Notes under the pieces: model-generated | Told to the model about the DNA's origin: nothing | Databases searched by the model: none | The model's input: the letters and a program-made list of their open reading frames with translations, nothing else | Shown here: positions 8,014 through 16,114 of the stretch, piece after piece | Numbering within the stretch: position 1 is the first letter of the stretch | How the letters are laid out: each line of letters begins with the position of its first letter | Assembly: GCF_014648635.1 (NCBI RefSeq) | Contig: NZ_BMRM01000023.1 | Location: 1 to 64,000 of the forward strand | Direction: 5' to 3' | Origin: Streptomyces cinerochromogenes | GTDB lineage: Bacteria; Actinomycetota; Actinomycetes; Streptomycetales; Streptomycetaceae | DNA: 64,000 nt | Program-made: the position numbers and the translations under genes

Positions 8014-9372
8014 TCAGAAGCCCCCGCCGAAGTCCCCGTCGCCACCCCCGCCCCCGTCGAAGCCGCCCCCGTCCCCGAACCCGCCCCCGAAGTCCCCGGC
8101 GTCGAAATCCGTCCCGGAGACGTCGCCGCCCTCGTACCCGCCGCCGCCGAAGTCGCCGTACCCGGTGCCGTAGTCGGCGGCGTACGTGGGCGTTGCCATC
8201 AGGCCGCCCAGTACCGTGCCGACGAGGAGGCCGGGGAGGAGGCCGCCGCCGAAGTAGCCGCCTGCCCAGGGGCCGTAGGCGGGGCCCGCGTCCCAGTAGG
8301 GGCGGCGGCCGTACTCCGTGTCGACCTCGCGGATCACGGGGTCGCGGCCGTCGGCCAGGCGGGTGGCGTCGGCGGCGCAGACGGGGACCTGGCGGGGGGT
8401 GCCGCCGGGCGGGGTCCAGGTGGCGTCGGCGACCGAGGGGCCGTGGCGGGGGTCGAAGAAGCACGGGGGGCGGCGTTCCGGCAGGGGGCGGTGTGCGCGG
8501 CGGGCGGCCAGCTGGGCGAGGGAGAAGCGGCCGTCCTCCAGTGCCTCGGTGACGAGCCGGACGTCCTCCGGTTTCCGTGCCTCGGCCATGCGCTGCTTGG
8601 CGGTCTCGTAGGCGTCCAGGGCGCGCTCGTAGTCGGCGCGCATCGCGTTGTCGGCGCCCGGCTCCGAGGGGTGGAAGTCCAGGCGGTCGAGTTCCTCGCC
8701 GAACGCGGTGATGTCCTCGTCCACGACCACCCGCAGCCGGTCCAGGGCGGCCCGCTGCTCCTCCTCGCGGCGCCGGCGGCTGCGCCGGACCAGCGCGTAC
8801 GCGCCCGCGCCGGCGGCCGCGAGGACCGCGACCGTGGTGATCACACCGGTGGTGGACATGCCGTGGCCGCCGCCCGCCGAGCCGCCCCAGCTGCGCGGGG
8901 CGTGGCCGCCCATGTTGGCCAGGGCGCGGTCGGTGAAGTCGGTCAGCTGGGACGTGGCGTCCTCGCCCTGGACGCTGCGGACCAGGTTCTGCCGGGCCGT
9001 GGACGACATGACGGAGGAGTCGGCGCGGGCGTCGAAGCGGTCGCCGAGGCGGATGCCGTACAGGCCGGTGACGCCGGTGGCGGAGCGGAGTTCGGAGAAG
9101 AGGTTCGCGGTGGGGTAGCCGGCCGGGAGGACCGCGATGAACAGGGGTTTGTCCGCGTCCTTGATGCGGTCGGCGAGGGTGGCGGCGTCCGCGGCGGACA
9201 GCTGGCCGCGGGCCGCCGGGTCGACGTAGACCGGGCTCTGGCGCAGGGCTCGGGCGATCGTGGAGACGCTCGTGTCCGCGCTCGCTCCGGGCGCGAAGAG
9301 GGTCGCCAGCGCCAGGGCGAGGGCGGCCAGCAGCAGGGCGGGGAGGCTTCGGGTCCGCGGGACGGCCTTCAT
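8014..9372 (-). CDS. Membrane-anchored extracytoplasmic protein with Gly/Asp-rich tail
   Basis: The 452-residue protein has a Sec signal (1-32), an extracytoplasmic alpha/beta domain (about 35-165, containing SPVYVDPAARGQLSAADAATL) resembling TPM-type or Rv1476-type domains, and one transmembrane helix (about 175-195). A cytosolic Arg/Glu-rich helical part (196-290) follows, then a conserved-looking Pro/Cys/Trp segment. The last 45 residues are almost only Gly, Asp, Phe and Tyr (repeats like GDFGGGF). TPM-domain proteins often end in Gly-rich tails, but the assignment is tentative. It is convergent with the DUF397 gene and separated by 55 bases from the GH3 gene upstream on the same strand. 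Confidence 0.65.
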   Translation of the reverse strand: MKAVPRTRSLPALLLAALALALATLFAPGASADTSVSTIARALRQSPVYVDPAARGQLSAADAATLADRIKDADKPLFIAVLPAGYPTANLFSELRSATGVTGLYGIRLGDRFDARADSSVMSSTARQNLVRSVQGEDATSQLTDFTDRALANMGGHAPRSWGGSAGGGHGMSTTGVITTVAVLAAAGAGAYALVRRSRRRREEEQRAALDRLRVVVDEDITAFGEELDRLDFHPSEPGADNAMRADYERALDAYETAKQRMAEARKPEDVRLVTEALEDGRFSLAQLAARRAHRPLPERRPPCFFDPRHGPSVADATWTPPGGTPRQVPVCAADATRLADGRDPVIREVDTEYGRRPYWDAGPAYGPWAGGYFGGGLLPGLLVGTVLGGLMATPTYAADYGTGYGDFGGGGYEGGDVSGTDFDAGDFGGGFGDGGGFDGGGGGDGDFGGGF

Positions 9373-9427
9373 GCTTCGACGCTACCCGAAGCTTCCCCAA
9401 ACCGGTCGTTTCTGGACCTGGCGAAGA

Positions 9428-12400
9428 TCAAGCCGCCCGGTAGGCCTCCGCCAGCTTCTCCACCGCCCTTCCGTACCGGCCGGTCAGCAGCAGGTGGTCG
9501 GCGTCCGCGAAGGGCTTCGCCGCCGCCTCCGTCAGGTGTCCGGCCGTCCTCTGCTGGACGAGCAGCCGGGCCCTGGTCACCAGGGCGCGTCCGGTGCGGG
9601 CGTCCCCGTGGTGTTCGGCCGCCGTCGCCCGGACGGCGAGGTCGCGCAGGGTGGCCGTACCGCCCTTCGGGACCTCGGTGAGGGTGGTCAGGCCCCAGCC
9701 GTAGGGGAACTGCGGGTCGTACGCCGGGTCGCCCACGTTGATCGGCAGCTGGGACGCGGACCTGGGCCAGGTGACCGGGAGCTGTCCGGTGAAGGGGCGC
9801 CTGCCGTAGAGGACGTCGGCGACGCCCTCGCCCTCGGTGCCGGGGAGCCAGGAGGCGACCAGGGCGTCGATCTCGTCCAGCCGGTCCCCGATCAGCTGGG
9901 GGCGGCCGGAGACGATCAGCACCGCGCACCTCATGGCCGCGCACACCGTGTCCACGGCGGCCCGGTCGGCGGCGGACAGGTTCAGGTCGTGGCCGTTGCC
10001 GACGTCTCCGACGCCCTCGGCGTACGGGGTCTCGCCGACCACGACCACACCGACGTCGTAGCCGCCGGTGGGGGCCGAGGCGTCCTTCGAGTAGGTGACG
10101 TTCCCGCCCGCCTTGCGCAGGCCCTGGAGGATCGTCGTGCCGGGGACCGTGTTTCCCGAGGCGCCCTGCCAGGTCAGGGTCCAGCCGCCGGTCTGGTTGC
10201 CGATGTCGTCGGCGTTGGACCCGGCGACGTACACCTTCTCGCTCTTCTTCAGCGGCAGCACGCCGCCCGCGTTCTTCAGCAGCACCTGCGACTCGGCGGC
10301 GGCCCGGCGGGCGGTCTTCCGGTGGTCCGGGGAGCCGATGGCGGCGGCGCCGCGGGTGTCGGCGTACGGGTGCTCGAAGAGGCCGAGCCGGAACTTCTCG
10401 GTGAGGATGCGGGAGACCGCGTCGTCGATCCGCCGCTCGCTGATCCGGCCCGCCTTCACCTCGTCGGCGAGCGTGGTGCTGAACTCCTTGTAGCCGTACG
10501 GCACCATCATCATGTCCACGCCCGCGTTCACGGAGGCGCGGACGTGGGCCGCGTAGTCGCCGGGGAGCTGGTCGATGGCGTTCCAGTCGCTGATCACGAA
10601 GCCGGAGAAGCCCATGCGGCCCTTCAGCACCCCGTTGATCATGTCGCCGCGGGCGTGCATCTTCACCGCGCCCTTGCCGTCGCCGGTGATGTCCAGGGAG
10701 GAGTACGACGGCATGACGGTGCCGATGCCCCGGTCGACGGCCTCGCGGTACGGCGCCAGGTGGATGTCCTCCAGCTGCTCGCGGGTGACCGTGGTGACGC
10801 CCTGGTCGATGGTGTAGGTCCCGGTGGTCGAGGAGCCGTAGGCGGTGCCGCCGTCGCCGACGAAGTGCTTGGCCGTGGCGAGCACCTTGTCGTTCCGGCT
10901 CAGGTCCCTGCCGTTCGCCCGGCCCTGGAGGCCCTGGATCACCGTCTCCATGGACTCGACCAGTGCCGGGTCCTCGCCGAAGGACTCGTAGGAGCGGCCC
11001 CAGCGTTCGTCGCGGGTCACGCACAGGCAGGGCGCGAAGTCCCAGGGGACTCCGGTGGCCCGGACCTCGGCCGCCGTCACCGCGCCGGTTCTGTAGGCGA
11101 GTCCGGGGTCGCGGGTCGCGCCGATGCCGATGTTGTGCGGCATGACGGTGGCGCCGGAGAGGTTGTTGTGGCCGTGGACCGCGTCGACCCCGTAGAGCAG
11201 GGGGATCTGGAAGCGGGTCGCCTGTGTGCGGAGCTGGAAGGCGTCGATCATCTTCGCCCAGGCCCCGGGCGTGTTGGGCGTGGGGGTCGAGCCGCCGCCG
11301 GAGAGCAGGGAGCCGAGGGCGTAGGCGGCGATGTCGGCCCCCTGGCCGACGGCTCCGCGCTCGGCCTGGGTCATCTGGCCGGCCTTCTCCGCCAGGGACA
11401 TCCGGCTCAGCAGGTCGGCGACCCGCTTCTGCACCGGCAACTTCGCGTTCAGGTACGGCAGTCCGTGCGCGTCGATCACGATCTGCGGGGTCTCGGCGGG
11501 CGCCTTCGCCCCGGTGACCGTGAGCCGGAGGGGGATGGTCTCGGCGGGTTCGGCCGCCCGGTCCCGGCGGGTGGGCACCTCCACGGTCCGCGCGGTGCCG
11601 GAGGCGGTGCCGGCGGGGAAGGTGAGGGTGCCGGAGACGGGGGTGTAGTCCGTGCCGGGGGTCGCGGTGCCGTCCGCCGTGGCGTAGGTGACGGTCACCG
11701 GGTCGGTGAGGGGCGCCTCGCCGGTGGTGGCCACGGTGACCTTCACCTTCGCCGTCCCGCCCTCCTCGACCGGGCGGACGGGCGCGTCGGTGGTGACGGA
11801 GGCGCGCAGGGTCTGGTCGGCCTTGCCGTACAGCTCCACGCCGTCCATGGCGAAGTCGCCCTTGGCGCCCGGCGGGAGGGTGACGGAATAACCCCACATC
11901 TCCTTCAGGCCGAGGACGTGGTCGATGCCGCCGACGGGCTGGTAGTCGGTGCGGTAGGTGAAGTCGGCGAAGGGGAGGCTGATCTGCTTCCAGCCGGTGA
12001 AGTCGTCGGTGAAGGAGGTGGTCCAGAGTTCGGAGGCCTCGCCGTGGGCGCCGCCGTCCTTGATCTCGAAGGTGATCTTCCTGCCGTTGTCGCGGCCCTC
12101 CCACCACAGCCGGATGCCCTGGTGGGCGGACCAGTCGTGGGCGGGTGCGGTGGCGGCGAAGTCGTGGGTGAAGCCGCCGTAGCCGCTGATGTCGTAGCCG
12201 CCGGTGAGGACCTTGCCGCCCTCGGGGGCGTCGGCGCGGTCGGCGAGGCGGAGGGCGGGCGGGTCGTCGGTGTCGCCGCCCCAGGTGAAGAGGCCCTCGG
12301 CGGGCTGGGCGGCGAAGGGCACCTCGCCTTCGAAGCGGTCTACGGGGACGGGGGCGGGTTCGTCGGCGGCGCGTGCGGTCGCCGCCCAGGGCAGCAGACC

Positions 12401-12442
12401 GGCGAGGAGTGCGGCGGAGGCGAGCAGGGCGGTTCTTCGCAT
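9428..12442 (-). CDS. Secreted GH3 beta-glucosidase with CBM-like and Calx-beta domains
   Basis: This 1004-residue exo-acting glycosidase has a signal peptide (1-25) and a CBM11/CIA30-like sugar-binding domain (about 33-207). A Calx-beta repeat (about 212-320) precedes the GH3 N-terminal barrel (about 340-680) and the GH3 C-terminal domain (about 715-925). The nucleophile Asp is D619 in GFVISDW; KHFVGDGG is the conserved sugar-binding segment. It should release glucose from beta-glucans or oligosaccharides at the cell surface. AAGG lies just before the ATG at 12442. It is divergent from the GH30 gene and shares a 125-bp control region with a clear inverted repeat, suggesting coordinated induction. 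Confidence 0.93.
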   Translation of the reverse strand: MRRTALLASAALLAGLLPWAATARAADEPAPVPVDRFEGEVPFAAQPAEGLFTWGGDTDDPPALRLADRADAPEGGKVLTGGYDISGYGGFTHDFAATAPAHDWSAHQGIRLWWEGRDNGRKITFEIKDGGAHGEASELWTTSFTDDFTGWKQISLPFADFTYRTDYQPVGGIDHVLGLKEMWGYSVTLPPGAKGDFAMDGVELYGKADQTLRASVTTDAPVRPVEEGGTAKVKVTVATTGEAPLTDPVTVTYATADGTATPGTDYTPVSGTLTFPAGTASGTARTVEVPTRRDRAAEPAETIPLRLTVTGAKAPAETPQIVIDAHGLPYLNAKLPVQKRVADLLSRMSLAEKAGQMTQAERGAVGQGADIAAYALGSLLSGGGSTPTPNTPGAWAKMIDAFQLRTQATRFQIPLLYGVDAVHGHNNLSGATVMPHNIGIGATRDPGLAYRTGAVTAAEVRATGVPWDFAPCLCVTRDERWGRSYESFGEDPALVESMETVIQGLQGRANGRDLSRNDKVLATAKHFVGDGGTAYGSSTTGTYTIDQGVTTVTREQLEDIHLAPYREAVDRGIGTVMPSYSSLDITGDGKGAVKMHARGDMINGVLKGRMGFSGFVISDWNAIDQLPGDYAAHVRASVNAGVDMMMVPYGYKEFSTTLADEVKAGRISERRIDDAVSRILTEKFRLGLFEHPYADTRGAAAIGSPDHRKTARRAAAESQVLLKNAGGVLPLKKSEKVYVAGSNADDIGNQTGGWTLTWQGASGNTVPGTTILQGLRKAGGNVTYSKDASAPTGGYDVGVVVVGETPYAEGVGDVGNGHDLNLSAADRAAVDTVCAAMRCAVLIVSGRPQLIGDRLDEIDALVASWLPGTEGEGVADVLYGRRPFTGQLPVTWPRSASQLPINVGDPAYDPQFPYGWGLTTLTEVPKGGTATLRDLAVRATAAEHHGDARTGRALVTRARLLVQQRTAGHLTEAAAKPFADADHLLLTGRYGRAVEKLAEAYRAA

Positions 12443-12477
12443 GGACCTTCCCTCGGCTCTCGTGATTCACTCAGGGC

Positions 12478-12498
12478 TTAGCTCACGCCGTGAGTTAA
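12478..12498. promoter_or_regulatory. Inverted-repeat operator between the GH3 and GH30 genes
   Basis: TTAGCTCAC-GCC-GTGAGTTAA is a 9-3-9 inverted repeat with one mismatched pair, about 36 bases upstream of the GH3 start and 70 bases upstream of the GH30 start. It is the only strong dyad in the shared control region, so it probably binds a repressor controlling both glycosidases. It does not match the CebR box as I remember it. No LacI/GntR gene is adjacent, so the cognate factor is unknown. Confidence 0.6.
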
Positions 12499-12567
12499 CT
12501 AGGGGCACACACCCCCGTCAAGACGACCCGTCAGCTCTGCCGATCCGACAAGGAAGGGCGACGCACC

Positions 12568-14433
12568 ATGAGGAGAACCCCCCGCACAGTCCGGCTGCTG
12601 CTCGCCGGGCTGCTCTCCGCCGCCGGCCTCAGCGTGGCCGTACCCCCCGCGCACGCGGCCGGTGAGCAGGTCACCGCCTGGCTCACCACCACCGACGACT
12701 CCGCCGGCCGGCACGTCGTACGCGGCCTCCAGCCGCAGACGCCGTTCGCCTTCCAGTCCGGGACGGGCGGTGGCGGCGAGAACATCACCGTGGACGAGAA
12801 CACCCGGTACCAGACCTTCACCGGCGGCGGCGCGTCCTTCACGGACACCGCCGCCTGGCTGATGAACAGCAGCGGAGCGCTGTCCCAGGCGACCCGGGAC
12901 GCGACCCTGCGCAAGCTGTTCTCGCCGACGGACGGCATCGGCCTGTCGTTCCTGCGCAACCCGATGGGCGCCTCCGACCTCGCGCGCTACGGCTACACCT
13001 ACGACGACGTGCCGGCCGGCCAGACCGACCCGTCCCTGGCCAGGTTCTCGATCGCGCACGACCTGGCCGACGTCGTGCCGCTCACCAGGCAGGCGCTCCA
13101 GCTGAACCCCTCTCTGACTGTCATGGCCTCGCCATGGACGGCGCCGGCCTGGATGAAGGACAGCGGCTCCCTCAACGGCGGCTGGCTGAAGGCCGAGGAC
13201 TACGGCGCGTACGCCTCCTACTTCGTGAAGTACCTCCAGGCCTACAAGGACCAGGGCATCGACGTCCGCTACGTCACCGCCCAGAACGAGCCGACGTGCT
13301 GCTCCGGCTACCCGTCGATGAGCTGGAACGCCGACGGTCTCGCGTACTTCACCAAGAGCGAGCTGCTGCCCAAGCTCCAGGCGGCGGGCCTGACCACCAA
13401 GGTGCTGGCGCACGACTGGAACTGGGACGTCTACGACTCCTACGCCGCCCGGACCGTGGACGACCCGGCCGTCCGCAGCCACCCCAACTTCGGCGGCATC
13501 GCCTGGCACGGCTACGGCGGTGACATCGGCAAACAGACCTCCGTACACAACCAGTACCCGGCGCTGGACGCCTTCGGCACCGAGCACTCCGGCGGTACCT
13601 GGATCGCCGACCAGCAGCGCGAGGACATGAACAACATCATCGACTACACCCGCAACTGGGCGAAGTCGGTGACCAAGTGGTCGCTGGCCGTGGACCAGAA
13701 CATGGGCCCGCACAACGGCGGCTGCGGCACCTGCACCGGCCTGGTCACCGTGCACAACGGCGACGGCGCGAGCGGCACCGTGGACTACACCGTCGAGTAC
13801 TACGACATGGGCCACCTGACCAAGTTCGTCCGTCCCGGCGCCCAGCGGATCGCCTCCACCGCGTCCACCGCCGTGCCCAACGTCGCCTGGCGCAACCCGG
13901 ACGGGAGCAAGGCGCTGATCGCCTACAACGCCTCCTCGGCGGCGAAGACGGTCACCATCGACTGGGGCTCGCAGCACGCCACTTACTCGCTGCCCGGCAG
14001 GACCTCGGCCACCTTCACCTGGTCCGGCACCCAGTCCGGCGGCGGCGCGCGCACCGGCGCCTTCGTGGGACTCGCGGGCAAGTGCCTGGACGTGGCGGGC
14101 GGTTCGGGCGCCAACGGTACGGCGGTGCAGCTCTACGACTGCAACGGCACCACCGCCCAGCAGTGGAGCGTCCAGGCCGACGGGTCGGTGCAGGCGCTCG
14201 GCAAGTGCCTGGACGTGACCGCCGGTTCGACCGCCGACGGCGCCAAGGTGCAGTTGTACGACTGCAACGGAACCGGTGCCCAACGGTGGTCGTACGACGC
14301 GTCCACCGGTGATGTGGTGAACACCGCGGCGGACAAGTGCCTCGACGTCACGGACAACGCGTCCGCGAACGGGACCCGGATCCAGATCTGGTCGTGCACC
14401 GGCGCCGCCAACCAGAAGTGGCAACTGAGGTAG
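12568..14433 (+). CDS. Secreted GH30 glycoside hydrolase with C-terminal ricin-B (CBM13) domain
   Basis: The 621-residue protein has a signal peptide (cut near AHA-AG, 30-32), a GH30 barrel with side beta-domain (about 70-485) and three ricin-B-type repeats (about 495-621, KCLDV and QW motifs). The acid/base is E241 (TAQNEP) and the nucleophile E339 (FGTEHS). Bacterial GH30 enzymes of this layout cleave beta-1,6-glucan, beta-1,6-galactan or glucosylceramide-like links; the exact substrate is not clear. Pairing with the divergent GH3 beta-glucosidase suggests stepwise beta-glucan (fungal wall) breakdown. AAGGAAGGG precedes the ATG. Confidence 0.92.
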   Translation: MRRTPRTVRLLLAGLLSAAGLSVAVPPAHAAGEQVTAWLTTTDDSAGRHVVRGLQPQTPFAFQSGTGGGGENITVDENTRYQTFTGGGASFTDTAAWLMNSSGALSQATRDATLRKLFSPTDGIGLSFLRNPMGASDLARYGYTYDDVPAGQTDPSLARFSIAHDLADVVPLTRQALQLNPSLTVMASPWTAPAWMKDSGSLNGGWLKAEDYGAYASYFVKYLQAYKDQGIDVRYVTAQNEPTCCSGYPSMSWNADGLAYFTKSELLPKLQAAGLTTKVLAHDWNWDVYDSYAARTVDDPAVRSHPNFGGIAWHGYGGDIGKQTSVHNQYPALDAFGTEHSGGTWIADQQREDMNNIIDYTRNWAKSVTKWSLAVDQNMGPHNGGCGTCTGLVTVHNGDGASGTVDYTVEYYDMGHLTKFVRPGAQRIASTASTAVPNVAWRNPDGSKALIAYNASSAAKTVTIDWGSQHATYSLPGRTSATFTWSGTQSGGGARTGAFVGLAGKCLDVAGGSGANGTAVQLYDCNGTTAQQWSVQADGSVQALGKCLDVTAGSTADGAKVQLYDCNGTGAQRWSYDASTGDVVNTAADKCLDVTDNASANGTRIQIWSCTGAANQKWQLR

Positions 14434-14441
14434 GGCGGAGC

Positions 14442-14930
14442 ATGAGACGTACGGGGGCCGTGGCGGCGGGGATCGTCGGCGGGACGCTGCTGCTGAGCGG
14501 CTGCGGCGCCGTCGACCTGCCGCTCGCGGGGGTCCGGGTCGCGGCGGACGGGACGCCGCAGGCGATGGTGCGGCCCTGCGGGGACGACGGCTACCAGGGC
14601 CCCTACCTGGACGGGCGGGCCCACGCCGGCGAGGAGGGCCCCGTCACCACCGGGTGGGACGCGAAGAAGGAGGGGCTGCGCGGCGACGCCGACTTCCCCC
14701 TCTTCGACCCGCCCGCCCGCTGGCACGCCCGGCACCGCGGGGCCCGGCGGCTGCTCCCCGGGCACCACTACGTCCTGGGGTTCGGGCACTACACCGGCGG
14801 CGACTCCTACAACGGGACCATGGAGTTCACCGGCGAGCAGATCGGCCGGCTGAAGCCCGGGCAGGTGTGGGCGGACGGCCGGACGATGAGCTCCGGCGCG
14901 TTCGAGCGGCTCGCCGACGACTCGTGCTGA
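14442..14930 (+). CDS. Small lipoprotein of unknown function
   Basis: This 162-residue protein begins MRRTGAVAAGIVGG and has a lipobox LLSGCG with the lipid-bearing Cys near residue 22. The mature part is rich in Gly, Asp and aromatic residues (ARWHARHRGARRLLPGHHY, FGHYTGGDSYNGTMEF) and contains one further Cys pair. I recognise no family. It starts 8 bases after the GH30 stop with GGAG upstream, so it is probably co-transcribed with the glycosidase. Confidence 0.7.
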   Translation: MRRTGAVAAGIVGGTLLLSGCGAVDLPLAGVRVAADGTPQAMVRPCGDDGYQGPYLDGRAHAGEEGPVTTGWDAKKEGLRGDADFPLFDPPARWHARHRGARRLLPGHHYVLGFGHYTGGDSYNGTMEFTGEQIGRLKPGQVWADGRTMSSGAFERLADDSC

Positions 14931-14985
14931 GCGCGGGACGGTGTGGCGTGCTGCGGATCGGCCGTCCGGGGACCAAGGTGGGGGT

Positions 14986-15594
14986 ATGACCACACCGCAG
15001 GATCTGTTCCTCGTAAGCCTGGACGTCTCCGGCGAGCGTCCCGTCGAGCAGGGCGATCTGGCGCTGGCGCTCGCCGGGGCCGAGCTGATCGACCTGCTCG
15101 GGGTGCGGGCGCTCACGCTGGACGGCGAGCGCATCGTGCCCGGTCCGGTGCTGACCACGGGCGACCGGATGCTGGACGAGGCCGGGGCGCGGCTCGTCCG
15201 CGAGGAGCCGTACGAGACGGTCGAGGACTGGCTGTGGCGGCGCGGCGAGGGGCTGGCCGTGGCCTACCGCGACGTGCTGGAGGCCGACGGGCAGGTCACC
15301 GGGAAGCGCCGGCACTGGTGGCCGGTCGGCGGCGGCACCCCGGCCGGGACCCCGGCCGACACGCCCGCCCGGCGGCACGCGGCCGACCGCTGGGAGTCCC
15401 GGGACCCGGTCCTCACCGGTCTCGCCGCCACCCTCGGCATCCAGACCGACCCGCCGGCCGACGCCGAGCCCGACGACCGGGCGGCGCTCACCGTGCTGCT
15501 GGCGGTCGGCGACGCGGTCACCGAGCTGGAGGCCGTCCGCGAGCGGCGCCGCATCGAGAACATCGCCTTCGACAACATCTGGCGGGCCCCCTGA
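14986..15594 (+). CDS. GPP34-family (Golgi phosphoprotein 3-like) protein
   Basis: The 202-residue protein matches bacterial GPP34 proteins, with the start TTPQDLFLVSLD, the LALALAGAELIDLLG helix and the C-terminal AVGDAVTELEAVRERRRIE helices. Eukaryotic GOLPH3 binds phosphatidylinositol-4-phosphate; the role of the many Streptomyces copies is unknown. The ATG at 14986 (GGTGGGGGT upstream) is preferred over the in-frame ATG at 14941, which adds non-homologous residues. The 3' end lies inside a 23-base tandem repeat. Confidence 0.85.
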   Translation: MTTPQDLFLVSLDVSGERPVEQGDLALALAGAELIDLLGVRALTLDGERIVPGPVLTTGDRMLDEAGARLVREEPYETVEDWLWRRGEGLAVAYRDVLEADGQVTGKRRHWWPVGGGTPAGTPADTPARRHAADRWESRDPVLTGLAATLGIQTDPPADAEPDDRAALTVLLAVGDAVTELEAVRERRRIENIAFDNIWRAP

Positions 15595-15625
15595 GCCTCC
15601 CGTGGCGGGCCCCCCGAGCCTCCCG
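15580..15625. repeat. Tandem 23-base repeat over the GPP34 gene end
   Basis: Bases 15580-15602 and 15603-15625 are the same 23-mer (TGGCGGGCCCC-Y-GAGCCTCCCG) with one mismatch. The first copy contains the GPP34 stop codon, so the gene's 3' end was duplicated into the intergenic space. The following bases to 15675 are also C/G-rich partial repeats (GGACCGGCC). Confidence 0.75.
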
Positions 15626-15675
15626 GCCCGCCGCCGGCCGCGAAGGACCGGCCCGCCGCGCAGGACCGGCCGGCC

Positions 15676-16101
15676 TCACAGGATCAGCTGGCCGATGCCC
15701 AGCAGGTTGCCCTCGCTGTCGCGGAACCAGGCGCCGCGCTCCCCGCTCGCGCCCTTGCTCGGGTAGGTGCCGTCGATGTCGGCGATGCCCTCCCGGGTGC
15801 GGAAACCGGGCACGTCGACCTCCTCGAAGACCACGCCCCGGCGGCGCAGCTCCGTGACGACCCCCTCGATGTCGTCCACCTCGAAGGCCATCTGGGTGAA
15901 GGTGCCGGGCGAGGCCCCCGTCGAGCGGAACACGACGAAGTCCACGCCCGCGCACCGGTACAGCAGCCCGCCGGGCCGCTCGTCCACCGGGTACAGGCCG
16001 AGCTTCTCGGCGTAGAAACGCCGGGCCCGGTCCAGGTCCCGCGCGGGCAGCCGGGTCGCGACGCGGGCCCCGGACAGCACGTCACCGGTGTGTGAGGTCA
16101 T
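15676..16101 (-). CDS. VOC-family (glyoxalase/bleomycin-resistance fold) protein
   Basis: The 141-residue protein has the paired beta-alpha-beta-beta-beta modules of the vicinal-oxygen-chelate superfamily: ATRLPARDLDRARRFYAEKLG at the N-side and GAWFRDSEGNLLGIGQ at the C-terminus. Metal-ligand positions are only partly conserved, so function could be a glyoxalase, a dioxygenase or a binding protein. It starts 13 bases after cimA ends on the same strand and is probably read through from it. Confidence 0.85.
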   Translation of the reverse strand: MTSHTGDVLSGARVATRLPARDLDRARRFYAEKLGLYPVDERPGGLLYRCAGVDFVVFRSTGASPGTFTQMAFEVDDIEGVVTELRRRGVVFEEVDVPGFRTREGIADIDGTYPSKGASGERGAWFRDSEGNLLGIGQLIL

Positions 16102-16114
16102 ACCTCCACTGTGG

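Noticed and set aside
12499..14424. 641-residue minus-strand frame opposite the GH30 gene
   Set aside because: Low-complexity Val/Gly/Arg translation, no domain; GH30 on the plus strand has signal peptide, catalytic residues and ricin repeats.
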